Shown here one piece after another: positions 27,837 to 35,903 of a stretch of DNA of 35,903 bases; position 1 is the stretch's first letter; every line of letters begins with the position of its first letter. The position numbers and the translations under genes were made by a program. Below the pieces are notes generated by a model, which was not told where the DNA came from, made no database searches, and saw only the letters and a list, made by a program, of their open reading frames with translations. Source of the DNA: an uncultured Methylophilaceae bacterium (lineage in GTDB: Bacteria > Pseudomonadota > Gammaproteobacteria > Burkholderiales > Methylophilaceae); the NCBI GenBank assembly GCA_903953055.1, contig CAJBIA010000094.1, positions 1 to 35,903 on the forward strand, given 5' to 3'.

Positions 27837-28487
27837 ATGCCAGCAGAACAGACAGATTTTACCGCGCAGTTTATCGATTTTGCTATTAAAAAAGAGGTGC
27901 TACGCTTTGGTGAGTTTAAAACAAAAGCGGGTCGCTTAAGCCCTTATTTTTTTAATGCAGGCTTGTTTAACGATGGCGAAAGTTTGATGAAGCTTGGCGA
28001 ATTTTATGCTGCAGCGATTTTGAAATCAGGCGTCAAGTTTGATATGGTGTTTGGTCCGGCCTATAAGGGGATCACCTTGGCGGCCACCATCTCGATTGCG
28101 CTGGCAAGGGTCGGTCACAACTTACCCTATGCTTACAATCGCAAAGAAGAGAAAGACCACGGCGAAGGCGGTATGATTGTTGGTGCAGCATTGCAAGGCC
28201 GTGTATTAATTGTAGATGATGTCATTTCAGCGGGTACCTCAGTGCGTGAATCTGTCGATATGATCAAAGCTGCAGGGGCTATTCCAGCCGGTGTTGTGAT
28301 TGCAATTGACCGACAAGAGCGAGGTTTGAGTGACTTATCTGCTGTGCAAGAAGTCGAAAAAGATTATGGTATGCCGGTGATTAAAATTGCCAGCTTGGCC
28401 GACTTGATTACCTTTTTGGATGGTGCGACAGATTTGGCGGCGTTTAAACCCGCGGTGCAAGCTTATCGCAACACCTATGGGATTTAG
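27837..28487 (+). CDS. pyrE: Orotate phosphoribosyltransferase
   Basis: PyrE joins orotate and PRPP to orotidine 5'-phosphate in pyrimidine synthesis. It has 216 residues. LRFGEFKTKAGRLSPYFFNAG (residues 22-42) holds substrate-binding Lys and Phe residues. FGPAYKGITLA and AYNRKEEKDHGEGG (the flexible catalytic loop) follow. The PRPP-binding motif VLIVDDVISAGTS is at about 123-135. It is divergent from xthA with a very short spacer. A terminator follows within 16 nt. Its regulation is not visible in the sequence; there is no room for a long attenuator leader as in enterobacteria. Confidence 0.97.
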   Translation: MPAEQTDFTAQFIDFAIKKEVLRFGEFKTKAGRLSPYFFNAGLFNDGESLMKLGEFYAAAILKSGVKFDMVFGPAYKGITLAATISIALARVGHNLPYAYNRKEEKDHGEGGMIVGAALQGRVLIVDDVISAGTSVRESVDMIKAAGAIPAGVVIAIDRQERGLSDLSAVQEVEKDYGMPVIKIASLADLITFLDGATDLAAFKPAVQAYRNTYGI

Positions 28488-28502
28488 TTTTATTTAAATA
28501 AT

Positions 28503-28531
28503 AAAAAAGGGCGATTTAATCGCCCTTTTTT
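28503..28531. terminator. Bidirectional terminator between pyrE and gatB
   Basis: GGGCGAT / ATCGCCC stem with a 3-nt loop flanked by A and T runs, serving the convergent pyrE and gatCAB transcription units. Confidence 0.92.
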
Positions 28532-28534
28532 GTA

Positions 28535-29977
28535 TTACGCACCAAGTTTCTTTTTCAGTATTTCATTGACTTGTGCTGGGTTGGCTTTGCCCTTGGAAGC
28601 CTTCATGGCTTGACCAACAAGTGCGTTAAAAGCCTTTTCTTTTCCGGCTTTAAATTCTTCAACCATTGATGCGTTTGCTGCAAGTACTTCATCGACAATC
28701 GCCTCAATTGCGCCGGTATCAGAAACTTGTTTTAGACCTTTGCTTTCGATGATTTGATCTGCATCACCTTCACCGGCCCACATAGCCTCAAAAACTTGTT
28801 TGGCAGCATTGTTAGAAATGGTACCGTCTTGAATGCGTTTGATGAGGCTTGCTAATCCGCTTGGGGAAATTGGGGACGCTGAAATGTCTTTGTCTTCGGC
28901 ATTGAGTTTTGCTGAAATACTGCCCATTACCCAGTTAGCCACCAATTTAGCATCACTGCCTTCGTTTACAGTGGCAACAAAATAATCGGCTGTTCCTCGT
29001 GATCCAGTAAGCGCATTTGCATCGTAATGTGCTAAACCGAATTGCGCTTCAAAGCGAGCTTTCATGGCTTCTGGCAATTCAGGCATCTGAGCTTTAACTG
29101 TATTAATGTCGTTTTCTGATATCGCTAAGGGCAATAAGTCAGGGTCTGGGAAGTAGCGATAATCGTTTGCTTCTTCTTTGCTTCGCATGGCACGCGTTTC
29201 GCCTGTATCAGGGTTAAAGAGCACAGTGGCTTGGTGAATCGAACCGCCATCTTCTAGTGTTTCAATTTGCCATCGGGTCTCAAACTCAATGGCTTGTTGC
29301 ATAAACTTGAATGAGTTTAAGTTCTTAATTTCGCGACGTGTGCCGAGCTTGTCTGACCCTTTTGGGCGCACTGAAACGTTCACGTCACAACGGAAGCTGC
29401 CTTCTTGCATGTTTCCGTCACAAATCCCTATCCATTGCACTAAATCATGCAGTTTTTTAGCATAAGCCACTGCTTCTGCAGCTGAGCGCATGTCTGGTTC
29501 CGTCACAATTTCGAGTAGTGGTGTCCCTGCTCGGTTTAGGTCAATTCCTGACATGCCTTCTTGTGCGCCGTGCACGGATTTGCCTGCATCCTCTTCTAGG
29601 TGAGCACGGGTAATGCGGATGGTTTTTTCGTAAGCGTTGTCGCCAGAGCCCACTTGAATGGTCATGCTGCCCTTACCCACAACCGGTAATTCGTATTGGC
29701 TAATTTGATAGCCTTTAGGCAAGTCTGGATAAAAATAATTTTTTCGTGCGAATACTGATCGAGGCGCAATTTCCGCATTCACGGCCAAGCCAAATTTAAT
29801 TGCGCATTTCACTGCTTCTTGATTCAGCACTGGCAATACACCTGGAAAAGCTAAACTCACGACGCAGGCTTGGGTATTTGGCTCAGAGCCGAAAGCAGTA
29901 GAGGCGCCACTAAAAATTTTAGTTTTGGTTTGTAACTGGGTGTGGGTTTCTAGCCCAATAACGACTTCCCATTCCAT
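28535..29977 (-). CDS. gatB: Aspartyl/glutamyl-tRNA(Asn/Gln) amidotransferase subunit B
   Basis: GatB binds misacylated Glu-tRNA(Gln) or Asp-tRNA(Asn), phosphorylates the carboxyl group with ATP and aminates it with ammonia from GatA. It has 480 residues. The N-terminal catalytic cradle carries [54 protein letters not shown] and [14 protein letters not shown]. The C-terminal YqeY-like tRNA-binding tail ends with [15 protein letters not shown]. The start codon shares one base with the gatA stop (TAATG), which implies coupled translation. It is the last gene of gatC–gatA–gatB. Confidence 0.98.
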   Translation of the reverse strand: MEWEVVIGLETHTQLQTKTKIFSGASTAFGSEPNTQACVVSLAFPGVLPVLNQEAVKCAIKFGLAVNAEIAPRSVFARKNYFYPDLPKGYQISQYELPVVGKGSMTIQVGSGDNAYEKTIRITRAHLEEDAGKSVHGAQEGMSGIDLNRAGTPLLEIVTEPDMRSAAEAVAYAKKLHDLVQWIGICDGNMQEGSFRCDVNVSVRPKGSDKLGTRREIKNLNSFKFMQQAIEFETRWQIETLEDGGSIHQATVLFNPDTGETRAMRSKEEANDYRYFPDPDLLPLAISENDINTVKAQMPELPEAMKARFEAQFGLAHYDANALTGSRGTADYFVATVNEGSDAKLVANWVMGSISAKLNAEDKDISASPISPSGLASLIKRIQDGTISNNAAKQVFEAMWAGEGDADQIIESKGLKQVSDTGAIEAIVDEVLAANASMVEEFKAGKEKAFNALVGQAMKASKGKANPAQVNEILKKKLGA

Positions 29978-31446
29978 TATTCAATTCCCTCTGGCATTTG
30001 TGTGTGCCAATCTGTGACTTGTTGATAAGCATGGCCAACGTTAAGCATCCGTGCTTCATCAAAATAATTGCCGATAATTTGTAAGCCAACAGGCAAGCGT
30101 TTGCCATCTTCACTAGGGGCAAATCCAGCAGGGATACTCATGCCAGGTAACCCAGCCAAATTCACGGCAATGGTGTAAATGTCCTGTAGGTACATCGCAA
30201 CAGGGTCATCAGCTTTTTCACCAGTTTTGAAAGCGGTGGACGGTGCAGTTGGTCCCATGATGATGTCGCATTGCTTAAATGCATTCTCAAAATCCTGTGC
30301 GATTAAACGGCGAATTTGTTGGGCTTTTAAGTAATAAGCATCATAGTAGCCAGCGCTCAATACATAAGTCCCAATTAAAATCCTGCGTTTAACTTCAGCG
30401 CCAAAGCCTTCAGCACGGCTCTTACAGTACATGTCCATTAAGTCGCCATATTCTTTAGCGCGATGGCCATAACGTACCCCGTCATAACGAGATAAATTAC
30501 TTGAAGCCTCAGCTGGTGCAAGGACGTAGTAGACCGGAATAGAAAGTTGGGTGTTCGGTAAGCTGATATCGACAATTTGAGCGCCGAGTTTTTTGTATTC
30601 AACAATCGCTTCTTGGACTACTTTAGCAACCTCTGGACCTAGTCCTTCAGCAAAATACTCTTTCGGTAAGCCAACCTTTAAGCCAGCAAGCGGTTTATTT
30701 AACGCTCTTGTGTAATCTTCTTTTTCGCGATTTAAGCTGGTGGAGTCGCGTTTATCAAAGCCAGTGATGACGTTCATCATTAACGCCATGTCTTCGCATG
30801 ATTTTGCCATCGGCCCTGATTGGTCTAATGAGGACGCAAAGGCAATCATGCCAAAACGAGACGCTAAACCATACGTTGGTTTAAGGCCAGAAAGGCCGCA
30901 TAAAGATGCTGGTTGCCGTATGGATCCGCCGGTGTCGGTGCCAGTTGCGGCCGCACATAATCTTGCTGCAACAGCTGCTGCGCTCCCGCCAGAACTGCCA
31001 CCAGGGACTCGATTCCTATCCCATGGGTTTTGTACTTTGCCAAAATAGCTGGTCTCGTTAGATGACCCCATCGCAAATTCATCCATATTGGTTTTACCCA
31101 AATTGACTGCGCCGGCGGCATCAAAACGTTCGATAATGTCAGCGTCGTATGGTCCGATAAAGGTTTCGAGCATTTTTGAGCCGCAGGTTGTTCGCCAGCC
31201 TTTAGCTACAAAAATATCTTTTTGGCCGATAGGTAATCCAGTTAAGGCCGTGCCTTTGCCAGCAGATAACATTTCATCGGCGCGTCTTGCTTGGGAAAGC
31301 GTTCTGTCTTTATCTAAGGTAATGAACGCATTAATCTCGGGATTAAGACGGTCAATCCTGTTTAAAAACTCTTGCGTTAATTCGACGCTAGAAATTTCTT
31401 TACCTTGGAGCATCGCTCCAAGTTGTTTAAGGCTTTTATTAATCAT
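29977..31446 (-). CDS. gatA: Aspartyl/glutamyl-tRNA amidotransferase subunit A (amidase)
   Basis: GatA hydrolyses glutamine (or asparagine) and channels ammonia to GatB. It has 489 residues of the amidase-signature family. The Ser-cisSer-Lys triad is visible: K76 in PIGQKDIF, S151 in [14 protein letters not shown], and S175 in [11 protein letters not shown]. The second half contains the usual glutamine-pocket segments such as [11 protein letters not shown] and GPTAPSTAF. No Shine-Dalgarno sequence is seen before the ATG, and gatC ends 9 nt upstream, so translation probably follows from gatC. The stop overlaps the gatB start by one base. Confidence 0.98.
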   Translation of the reverse strand: MINKSLKQLGAMLQGKEISSVELTQEFLNRIDRLNPEINAFITLDKDRTLSQARRADEMLSAGKGTALTGLPIGQKDIFVAKGWRTTCGSKMLETFIGPYDADIIERFDAAGAVNLGKTNMDEFAMGSSNETSYFGKVQNPWDRNRVPGGSSGGSAAAVAARLCAAATGTDTGGSIRQPASLCGLSGLKPTYGLASRFGMIAFASSLDQSGPMAKSCEDMALMMNVITGFDKRDSTSLNREKEDYTRALNKPLAGLKVGLPKEYFAEGLGPEVAKVVQEAIVEYKKLGAQIVDISLPNTQLSIPVYYVLAPAEASSNLSRYDGVRYGHRAKEYGDLMDMYCKSRAEGFGAEVKRRILIGTYVLSAGYYDAYYLKAQQIRRLIAQDFENAFKQCDIIMGPTAPSTAFKTGEKADDPVAMYLQDIYTIAVNLAGLPGMSIPAGFAPSEDGKRLPVGLQIIGNYFDEARMLNVGHAYQQVTDWHTQMPEGIE

Positions 31447-31455
31447 TTGTATTTT

Positions 31456-31743
31456 TTATTCGATAACTTTAGGAACAAGATATAGGCCTTCTTCAACAGC
31501 TGGGGCTATAGATTGGAACAGTTCACGTTGGTTGCTTTCGGTGACAATATCCTCACGAAGCCGTTGTGTGACGTCTTGTGAATGCGACATTGGGACAATG
31601 CCTGTTGTATCGACCGCTTGCATTTGTTCAATTAAGCCGAGAATCCCTGTTAATTTGCTTAAAGTGGCTTCAGCTTCTATGTCGTTGACTTCAATGCGCG
31701 CTAAATGAGCGATACGTTTAATATCTGCACTTTTAAGTGACAT
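31456..31743 (-). CDS. gatC: Aspartyl/glutamyl-tRNA amidotransferase subunit C
   Basis: GatC is a small belt-like protein that holds GatA and GatB together. From the ATG at 31743 it has 95 residues and the family's opening [18 protein letters not shown]; a start four codons earlier is possible but less typical. The [13 protein letters not shown] segment and the C-terminal LYLVPKVIE are characteristic. GAGAG lies about 6 nt upstream. It is the first gene of gatCAB and diverges from mreB. Confidence 0.96.
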   Translation of the reverse strand: MSLKSADIKRIAHLARIEVNDIEAEATLSKLTGILGLIEQMQAVDTTGIVPMSHSQDVTQRLREDIVTESNQRELFQSIAPAVEEGLYLVPKVIE

Positions 31744-31782
31744 TTGTACTCTCAAATCTTAAATTTTTGTTATATATGAGGT

Positions 31783-31812
31783 ATTATAGCTTGATTTTAC
31801 AGATAACTTCAG
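31783..31812 (-). promoter_or_regulatory. Promoter of gatCAB
   Basis: A perfect -10 hexamer TATAAT on the minus strand (31788-31783), with CTGAAG (31812-31807) as a -35 box at an 18-nt spacing. Predicted start about 30 nt before the gatC ATG. Confidence 0.55.
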
Positions 31813-31850
31813 CCGCGAAACATTCGCCCCCATACTGTCGCTAATGTTAG

Positions 31851-32918
<1,068 letters not shown>

Positions 32919-32935
32919 TCAACTTTAATGTTTTT

Positions 32936-32958
32936 GAAGGCTGCTTAGGGCAGCCTTC
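32936..32958 (+). terminator. Hairpin between mreB and mreC (attenuator-like)
   Basis: Perfect 9-bp stem (GAAGGCTGC / GCAGCCTTC) with a 5-nt loop, 18 nt past the mreB stop and followed by ATTGTTT, a poor U run. It may act as a leaky terminator that lets MreB be made in excess over MreC, MreD and PBP2, or as an mRNA 3' stabiliser. Confidence 0.55.
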
Positions 32959-33004
32959 ATTGTTTCACTTCTCCCACTTTTCGGGTTAGACGATATAGCG
33001 CTTA

Positions 33005-33949
33005 ATGGATCAACAACAAGCAACTCGTTTCTTTGTACATGGCCCTAGCCCATTCACACGGCTTATCGTTTTTTCTACTCTTTCTTTATTGCTAATGGCA
33101 TCGGATTCCAAATTCGAATATCTATCTAGCTTGAGACAGACCCTGATGGCGGCTATCCAGCCCTTGCAGGCCGTCGCAAATAGTCCATTTAGGCTTTATG
33201 ACAATATTTCAAAATACTTTGTTTCCCAGCAATCCTTACGTCAAGAACTTGATACATTAAAAAAACAGACTTTAGTTTACGGCGTGCAATTGCAAGCATT
33301 TGCTTCACTTAAAAGTGAAAATGAAGATTTACGCAACTTGCTGGATGCAACAAAGGCGAGCGTTCATTCAGCCAATTTGGCTGAGATTGTCTATACGGGG
33401 CGTGACCCCTTTACCCAGAAAGTGATTGTAGATCGTGGCACCACAAAAAATGTGTTACTCGGCCAAGTGGTCGTTGATGGTGCTGGCGTTTTAGGCCAAG
33501 TGACTCGAGTTTTTTCTTATACAAGTGAAGTCACTTTGATCACGGATAAAGAGCTTGCGATTCCTATTCAAATTGAACGTAATTCGTTGCGAGCTATTGC
33601 TTTTGGCCATGGTCGTGACAATAAACTTAACTTGCCCTATTTGCCAGTCAATGTGGATATTCAAAAAGGGGATAAATTGGTGACATCAGGGATTGATGGT
33701 GTTTACCCAACCGGCCTAGCCGTTGCTGTTGTTGATAGTGTCAAAACAAACGCAAACTCTCCATTTGCTCAAATTATCGCTAAGCCGGTTGCCGGCATCC
33801 AGAATCACCGCCAAGTATTAATTCTTTCTAGCGAGCTTAATGAGTTGGTGGCTAAAGAGATTCATCAAGTGCTTGAGGCGGATGTTAATAATCAGTCAAA
33901 TGAAGCGAAGAAAAATAGTTCGTTGAGAAAGCGCCATGGAACGCTTTAG
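33005..33949 (+). CDS. mreC: Rod shape-determining protein MreC
   Basis: MreC is a bitopic inner-membrane protein that links MreB and MreD to PBP2 on the periplasmic side. It has 314 residues: a short cytoplasmic N-terminus, a membrane segment at about 18-34, a coiled coil at about 68-115 (LRQELDTLKKQT, LKSENEDLRNLLD), and a periplasmic double beta-barrel containing KVIVDRGTTKNVLLGQVVVDGAGVLGQV and GDKLVTSGIDGVYPTGLAVAVV. The last residues are lysine- and asparagine-rich. It overlaps mreD by 14 nt in another frame, implying translational coupling. Confidence 0.95.
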   Translation: MDQQQATRFFVHGPSPFTRLIVFSTLSLLLMASDSKFEYLSSLRQTLMAAIQPLQAVANSPFRLYDNISKYFVSQQSLRQELDTLKKQTLVYGVQLQAFASLKSENEDLRNLLDATKASVHSANLAEIVYTGRDPFTQKVIVDRGTTKNVLLGQVVVDGAGVLGQVTRVFSYTSEVTLITDKELAIPIQIERNSLRAIAFGHGRDNKLNLPYLPVNVDIQKGDKLVTSGIDGVYPTGLAVAVVDSVKTNANSPFAQIIAKPVAGIQNHRQVLILSSELNELVAKEIHQVLEADVNNQSNEAKKNSSLRKRHGTL

Positions 33950-34415
33950 TCGACGTTATTTTTACGTTAGTTTACTAGCGGGGCTTTTTTTGCAATTACT
34001 TCCTTGGTCAGGGCTATTGCTGCAAATTAAGCCGGACTTCCTGATTCTGGTTTTGTTATTTTGGATATTACGTGCACCCCATATTTGTAATATTGGTATT
34101 GCTTGGAGTGCTGGGATTCTGATGGACTTAATCACTGGCGATTTGTTTGGACAAAATGCGCTTGCTTATGCACTGACAGCATTTTTGGCGCTAATGTATC
34201 AACGGCGCCTAATCTTATTTACCGTATTGCAGCAATCGGGATACGTGTTTCTTTTGTTATTCGTCAATCAACTGATTCTGTTGCTGCTGAAGTTATTCTC
34301 AGGTAGTGATTATTTTGGCTGGACTTACTTCACGCCATCCTTTACGGGGATTTTGTTGTGGCATTTCGTCCTTGACTCTCGCTTTTCTTTAAAAACGTTA
34401 TTTCGTAAGCAATAA
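33936..34415 (+). CDS. mreD: Rod shape-determining protein MreD
   Basis: MreD is a small polytopic inner-membrane protein of the rod complex. The 159 residues contain about five hydrophobic helices and the family hallmarks LLLQIKPDFLILVLLFWILRAP near residues 26-47 and the SAGILMDLITGDLFGQNALAYAL segment (residues 58-80). It starts inside the end of mreC and ends 5 nt before mrdA. Confidence 0.94.
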   Translation: MERFSRRYFYVSLLAGLFLQLLPWSGLLLQIKPDFLILVLLFWILRAPHICNIGIAWSAGILMDLITGDLFGQNALAYALTAFLALMYQRRLILFTVLQQSGYVFLLLFVNQLILLLLKLFSGSDYFGWTYFTPSFTGILLWHFVLDSRFSLKTLFRKQ

Positions 34416-34420
34416 TTTCT

Positions 34421-35903
34421 ATGCGCTTGCGTTTTGAGGTTAAAAATCACTCCCTTGAGCATTACCAATTTGGTTTGCGACTCAGTGTATTAAGCGCGTT
34501 AATTCTGATCTGTTTTTCAGTGTTATTGGGACGCTTTTTTTATTTGCAGATTACGAAGTATGATTATTTTCAGACGCTCGCTGAAAATAATCGCGTTTCT
34601 TTGGTGCCAATTGTTCCAAATCGTGGGCTCATTCTCGATAGAAATGGCGTGATATTGGCGCAAAATTTCTTTGTTTATACCTTAGAAATCACCCCTTCAA
34701 AAACACCTAATGTTGAAGAAACCATTAGTAAAATTAGTGAGTTGGTAGAAGTTAGCCCAGAAGATCGTAAACGATTTAATAAATTACGTGCACAAAGTCA
34801 TAATTTTGAGAGTGTACCAATCAGAACGCATTTGAATGAAGTGGAAGCAGCCAAATTTGCTGCAAATCATTATCAGTTCCCAGGCGTAGAAATTCGTTCT
34901 CGTCTCTTCAGGCACTATCCATTAGGGAATCTTGGCGTGCATATGATTGGGTATATTGGCCGGATTAACGAGGCTGATGTAAGGGCTTTAGAAAAGTCTG
35001 AGGATCTCTCTAACTATAAGGGGTCTGACCACATCGGAAAGGGAGGCGTCGAGCAATACTACGAGAAACAACTCCATGGAACCACCGGGTTTCAGCAAAT
35101 CGAAATGGATGCGGATGGAGAAGCGGTTCGTGTCTTATCAAGTACCCCGCCAGTTCCAGGGGACAATTTGATACTGTCGATAGATTCTAAAATGCAGGAA
35201 ATTGGGGAGCAGGCTTTTGGAAACCATCGCGGAGCGATGGTGGCAATCAATCCCAAGAATGGTGAAATTCTATCCTATGTCAGCATGCCAACATTCGACC
35301 CTAACCTTTTCGTGGATGGCATTGATAAAGATACTTGGAAAACTCTCAATGAGTCTCTTGATCGGCCATTAATTAATCGGCCAATACGAGGGATCTATCC
35401 GCCGGGGTCTACTTTTAAGCCATTTGTTGCGATGGCGGGATTGCAAGAAGGTCGGCGATCACCCCCATTTAGTATTAGTGATCCAGGGTTTTATACGTTA
35501 AATGGAAGTTCACACCAGTACCGCGATTGGAAGCCAGGCGGCCATGGTCAGGTCGATATACAAAAAGCCATTACCGTTTCATGTGATACTTTTTTCTATG
35601 GCCTAGCATTAGATTTAGGGATTGATAGGCTTACTTCATTTGTTAGCCACTTTGGTTTTGGTAAAAAAACAGGGGTAGATTTAGCGTCTGAAACAGCCGG
35701 TATATTGCCAACGCCTGAATGGAAGTGGCGGCGCTGGAAACAGCGATGGTATCCAGGTGAAACCGTCATTGTCGGGATTGGTCAAGGCTACACCCTTGTC
35801 ACGCCGATGCAGCTTGCGCAAGCAACGGCGGTACTTGCAAATAACGGTGTTGCAATGCGGCCGCATTTGGTGAGTAGCATTCAAAAAAATAATGGACTTG
35901 AAA
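34421..35903 (+). CDS. mrdA: Penicillin-binding protein 2 (peptidoglycan transpeptidase), 3' end outside window
   Basis: PBP2 is the monofunctional class B transpeptidase that cross-links lateral wall during elongation, working with RodA and MreBCD. The frame opens at an ATG 5 nt after mreD and runs to the right edge without a stop; 494 residues are visible. A membrane anchor lies at about 26-47 (VLSALILICFSVLLGRFFYL). The pedestal domain begins with VPNRGLILDRNGVILAQN near 66. The transpeptidase domain has the SxxK motif S330-T-F-K333 in PPGSTFKPF and the second motif S387-C-D389 in TVSCDTFFYG; the family more often has SSD, so Cys388 is slightly unusual. GIGQGYTLVTPMQLAQA follows. The third motif (KTG/KSG) lies beyond the window, so completeness cannot be confirmed. 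Confidence 0.95.
   Translation, partial: MRLRFEVKNHSLEHYQFGLRLSVLSALILICFSVLLGRFFYLQITKYDYFQTLAENNRVSLVPIVPNRGLILDRNGVILAQNFFVYTLEITPSKTPNVEETISKISELVEVSPEDRKRFNKLRAQSHNFESVPIRTHLNEVEAAKFAANHYQFPGVEIRSRLFRHYPLGNLGVHMIGYIGRINEADVRALEKSEDLSNYKGSDHIGKGGVEQYYEKQLHGTTGFQQIEMDADGEAVRVLSSTPPVPGDNLILSIDSKMQEIGEQAFGNHRGAMVAINPKNGEILSYVSMPTFDPNLFVDGIDKDTWKTLNESLDRPLINRPIRGIYPPGSTFKPFVAMAGLQEGRRSPPFSISDPGFYTLNGSSHQYRDWKPGGHGQVDIQKAITVSCDTFFYGLALDLGIDRLTSFVSHFGFGKKTGVDLASETAGILPTPEWKWRRWKQRWYPGETVIVGIGQGYTLVTPMQLAQATAVLANNGVAMRPHLVSSIQKNNGLE

Overview
The window is a 36-kb block of housekeeping chromosome from a Gram-negative betaproteobacterium. I suspect a methylotroph of the Methylophilaceae (Methylotenera/Methylophilus type). 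The reasons are the gene order (uvrA–MFS–ssb, gatCAB facing mreBCD–mrdA, glnA–ntrBC), the AT-leaning composition, and an intact gene for PqqA, the peptide precursor of PQQ, the cofactor of methanol dehydrogenases. The family assignment is inference. I see no insertion sequence, prophage, CRISPR array, toxin–antitoxin pair or defence system, and no gene looks broken.

Layout, left to right. priA (cut by the left edge) converges on hemE. gltD and gltB (NADPH glutamate synthase) lie on the minus strand upstream of hemE, behind a terminator. gltB has a leader of about 190 nt that looks like a structured regulatory RNA. Next come hemL, thiE and thiD (minus) and a tRNA-Gly(CCC). Then thiS–thiG–apaG–mltA run on the plus strand. 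A solitary 23-codon pqqA follows, then ntrC, ntrB and glnA (all minus). glnA has a sigma-54 promoter with an upstream NtrC-type site, and ntrB has a consensus-perfect sigma-54 promoter placed almost on its start codon. A divergent rhodanese–aroE–mtgA run is followed by uvrA (minus), an MFS transporter and ssb (plus), xthA (minus) and pyrE (plus). The window ends with gatCAB (minus) and divergent mreB–mreC–mreD–mrdA (plus; mrdA is cut by the right edge).

How the genes fit together. Much of the left and middle is glutamate and glutamine economy: GltBD and GlnA assimilate ammonium, NtrBC senses and controls it, HemL/HemE take glutamate-derived carbon to tetrapyrroles, GatCAB uses glutamine on tRNA, and PqqA donates a Glu–Tyr pair to PQQ. 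ThiD, ThiE, ThiS and ThiG make and join the two halves of thiamine. PriA, UvrA, SSB and ExoIII serve DNA replication and repair. MreBCD, PBP2, MtgA and MltA build and remodel peptidoglycan.

No gene-free stretch exceeds 300 bases. The longest are the gltB–hemL gap (about 260 nt, leader RNA and promoter), the glnA–rhodanese gap (about 250 nt, promoters and NtrC site) and the tRNA–thiS gap (about 210 nt, tRNA promoter and a small hairpin). I do not see a wholly new multi-gene system. The strongest candidate for something undescribed is the gltB leader RNA, followed by the apparently leaderless ntrB transcript and the orphan pqqA.
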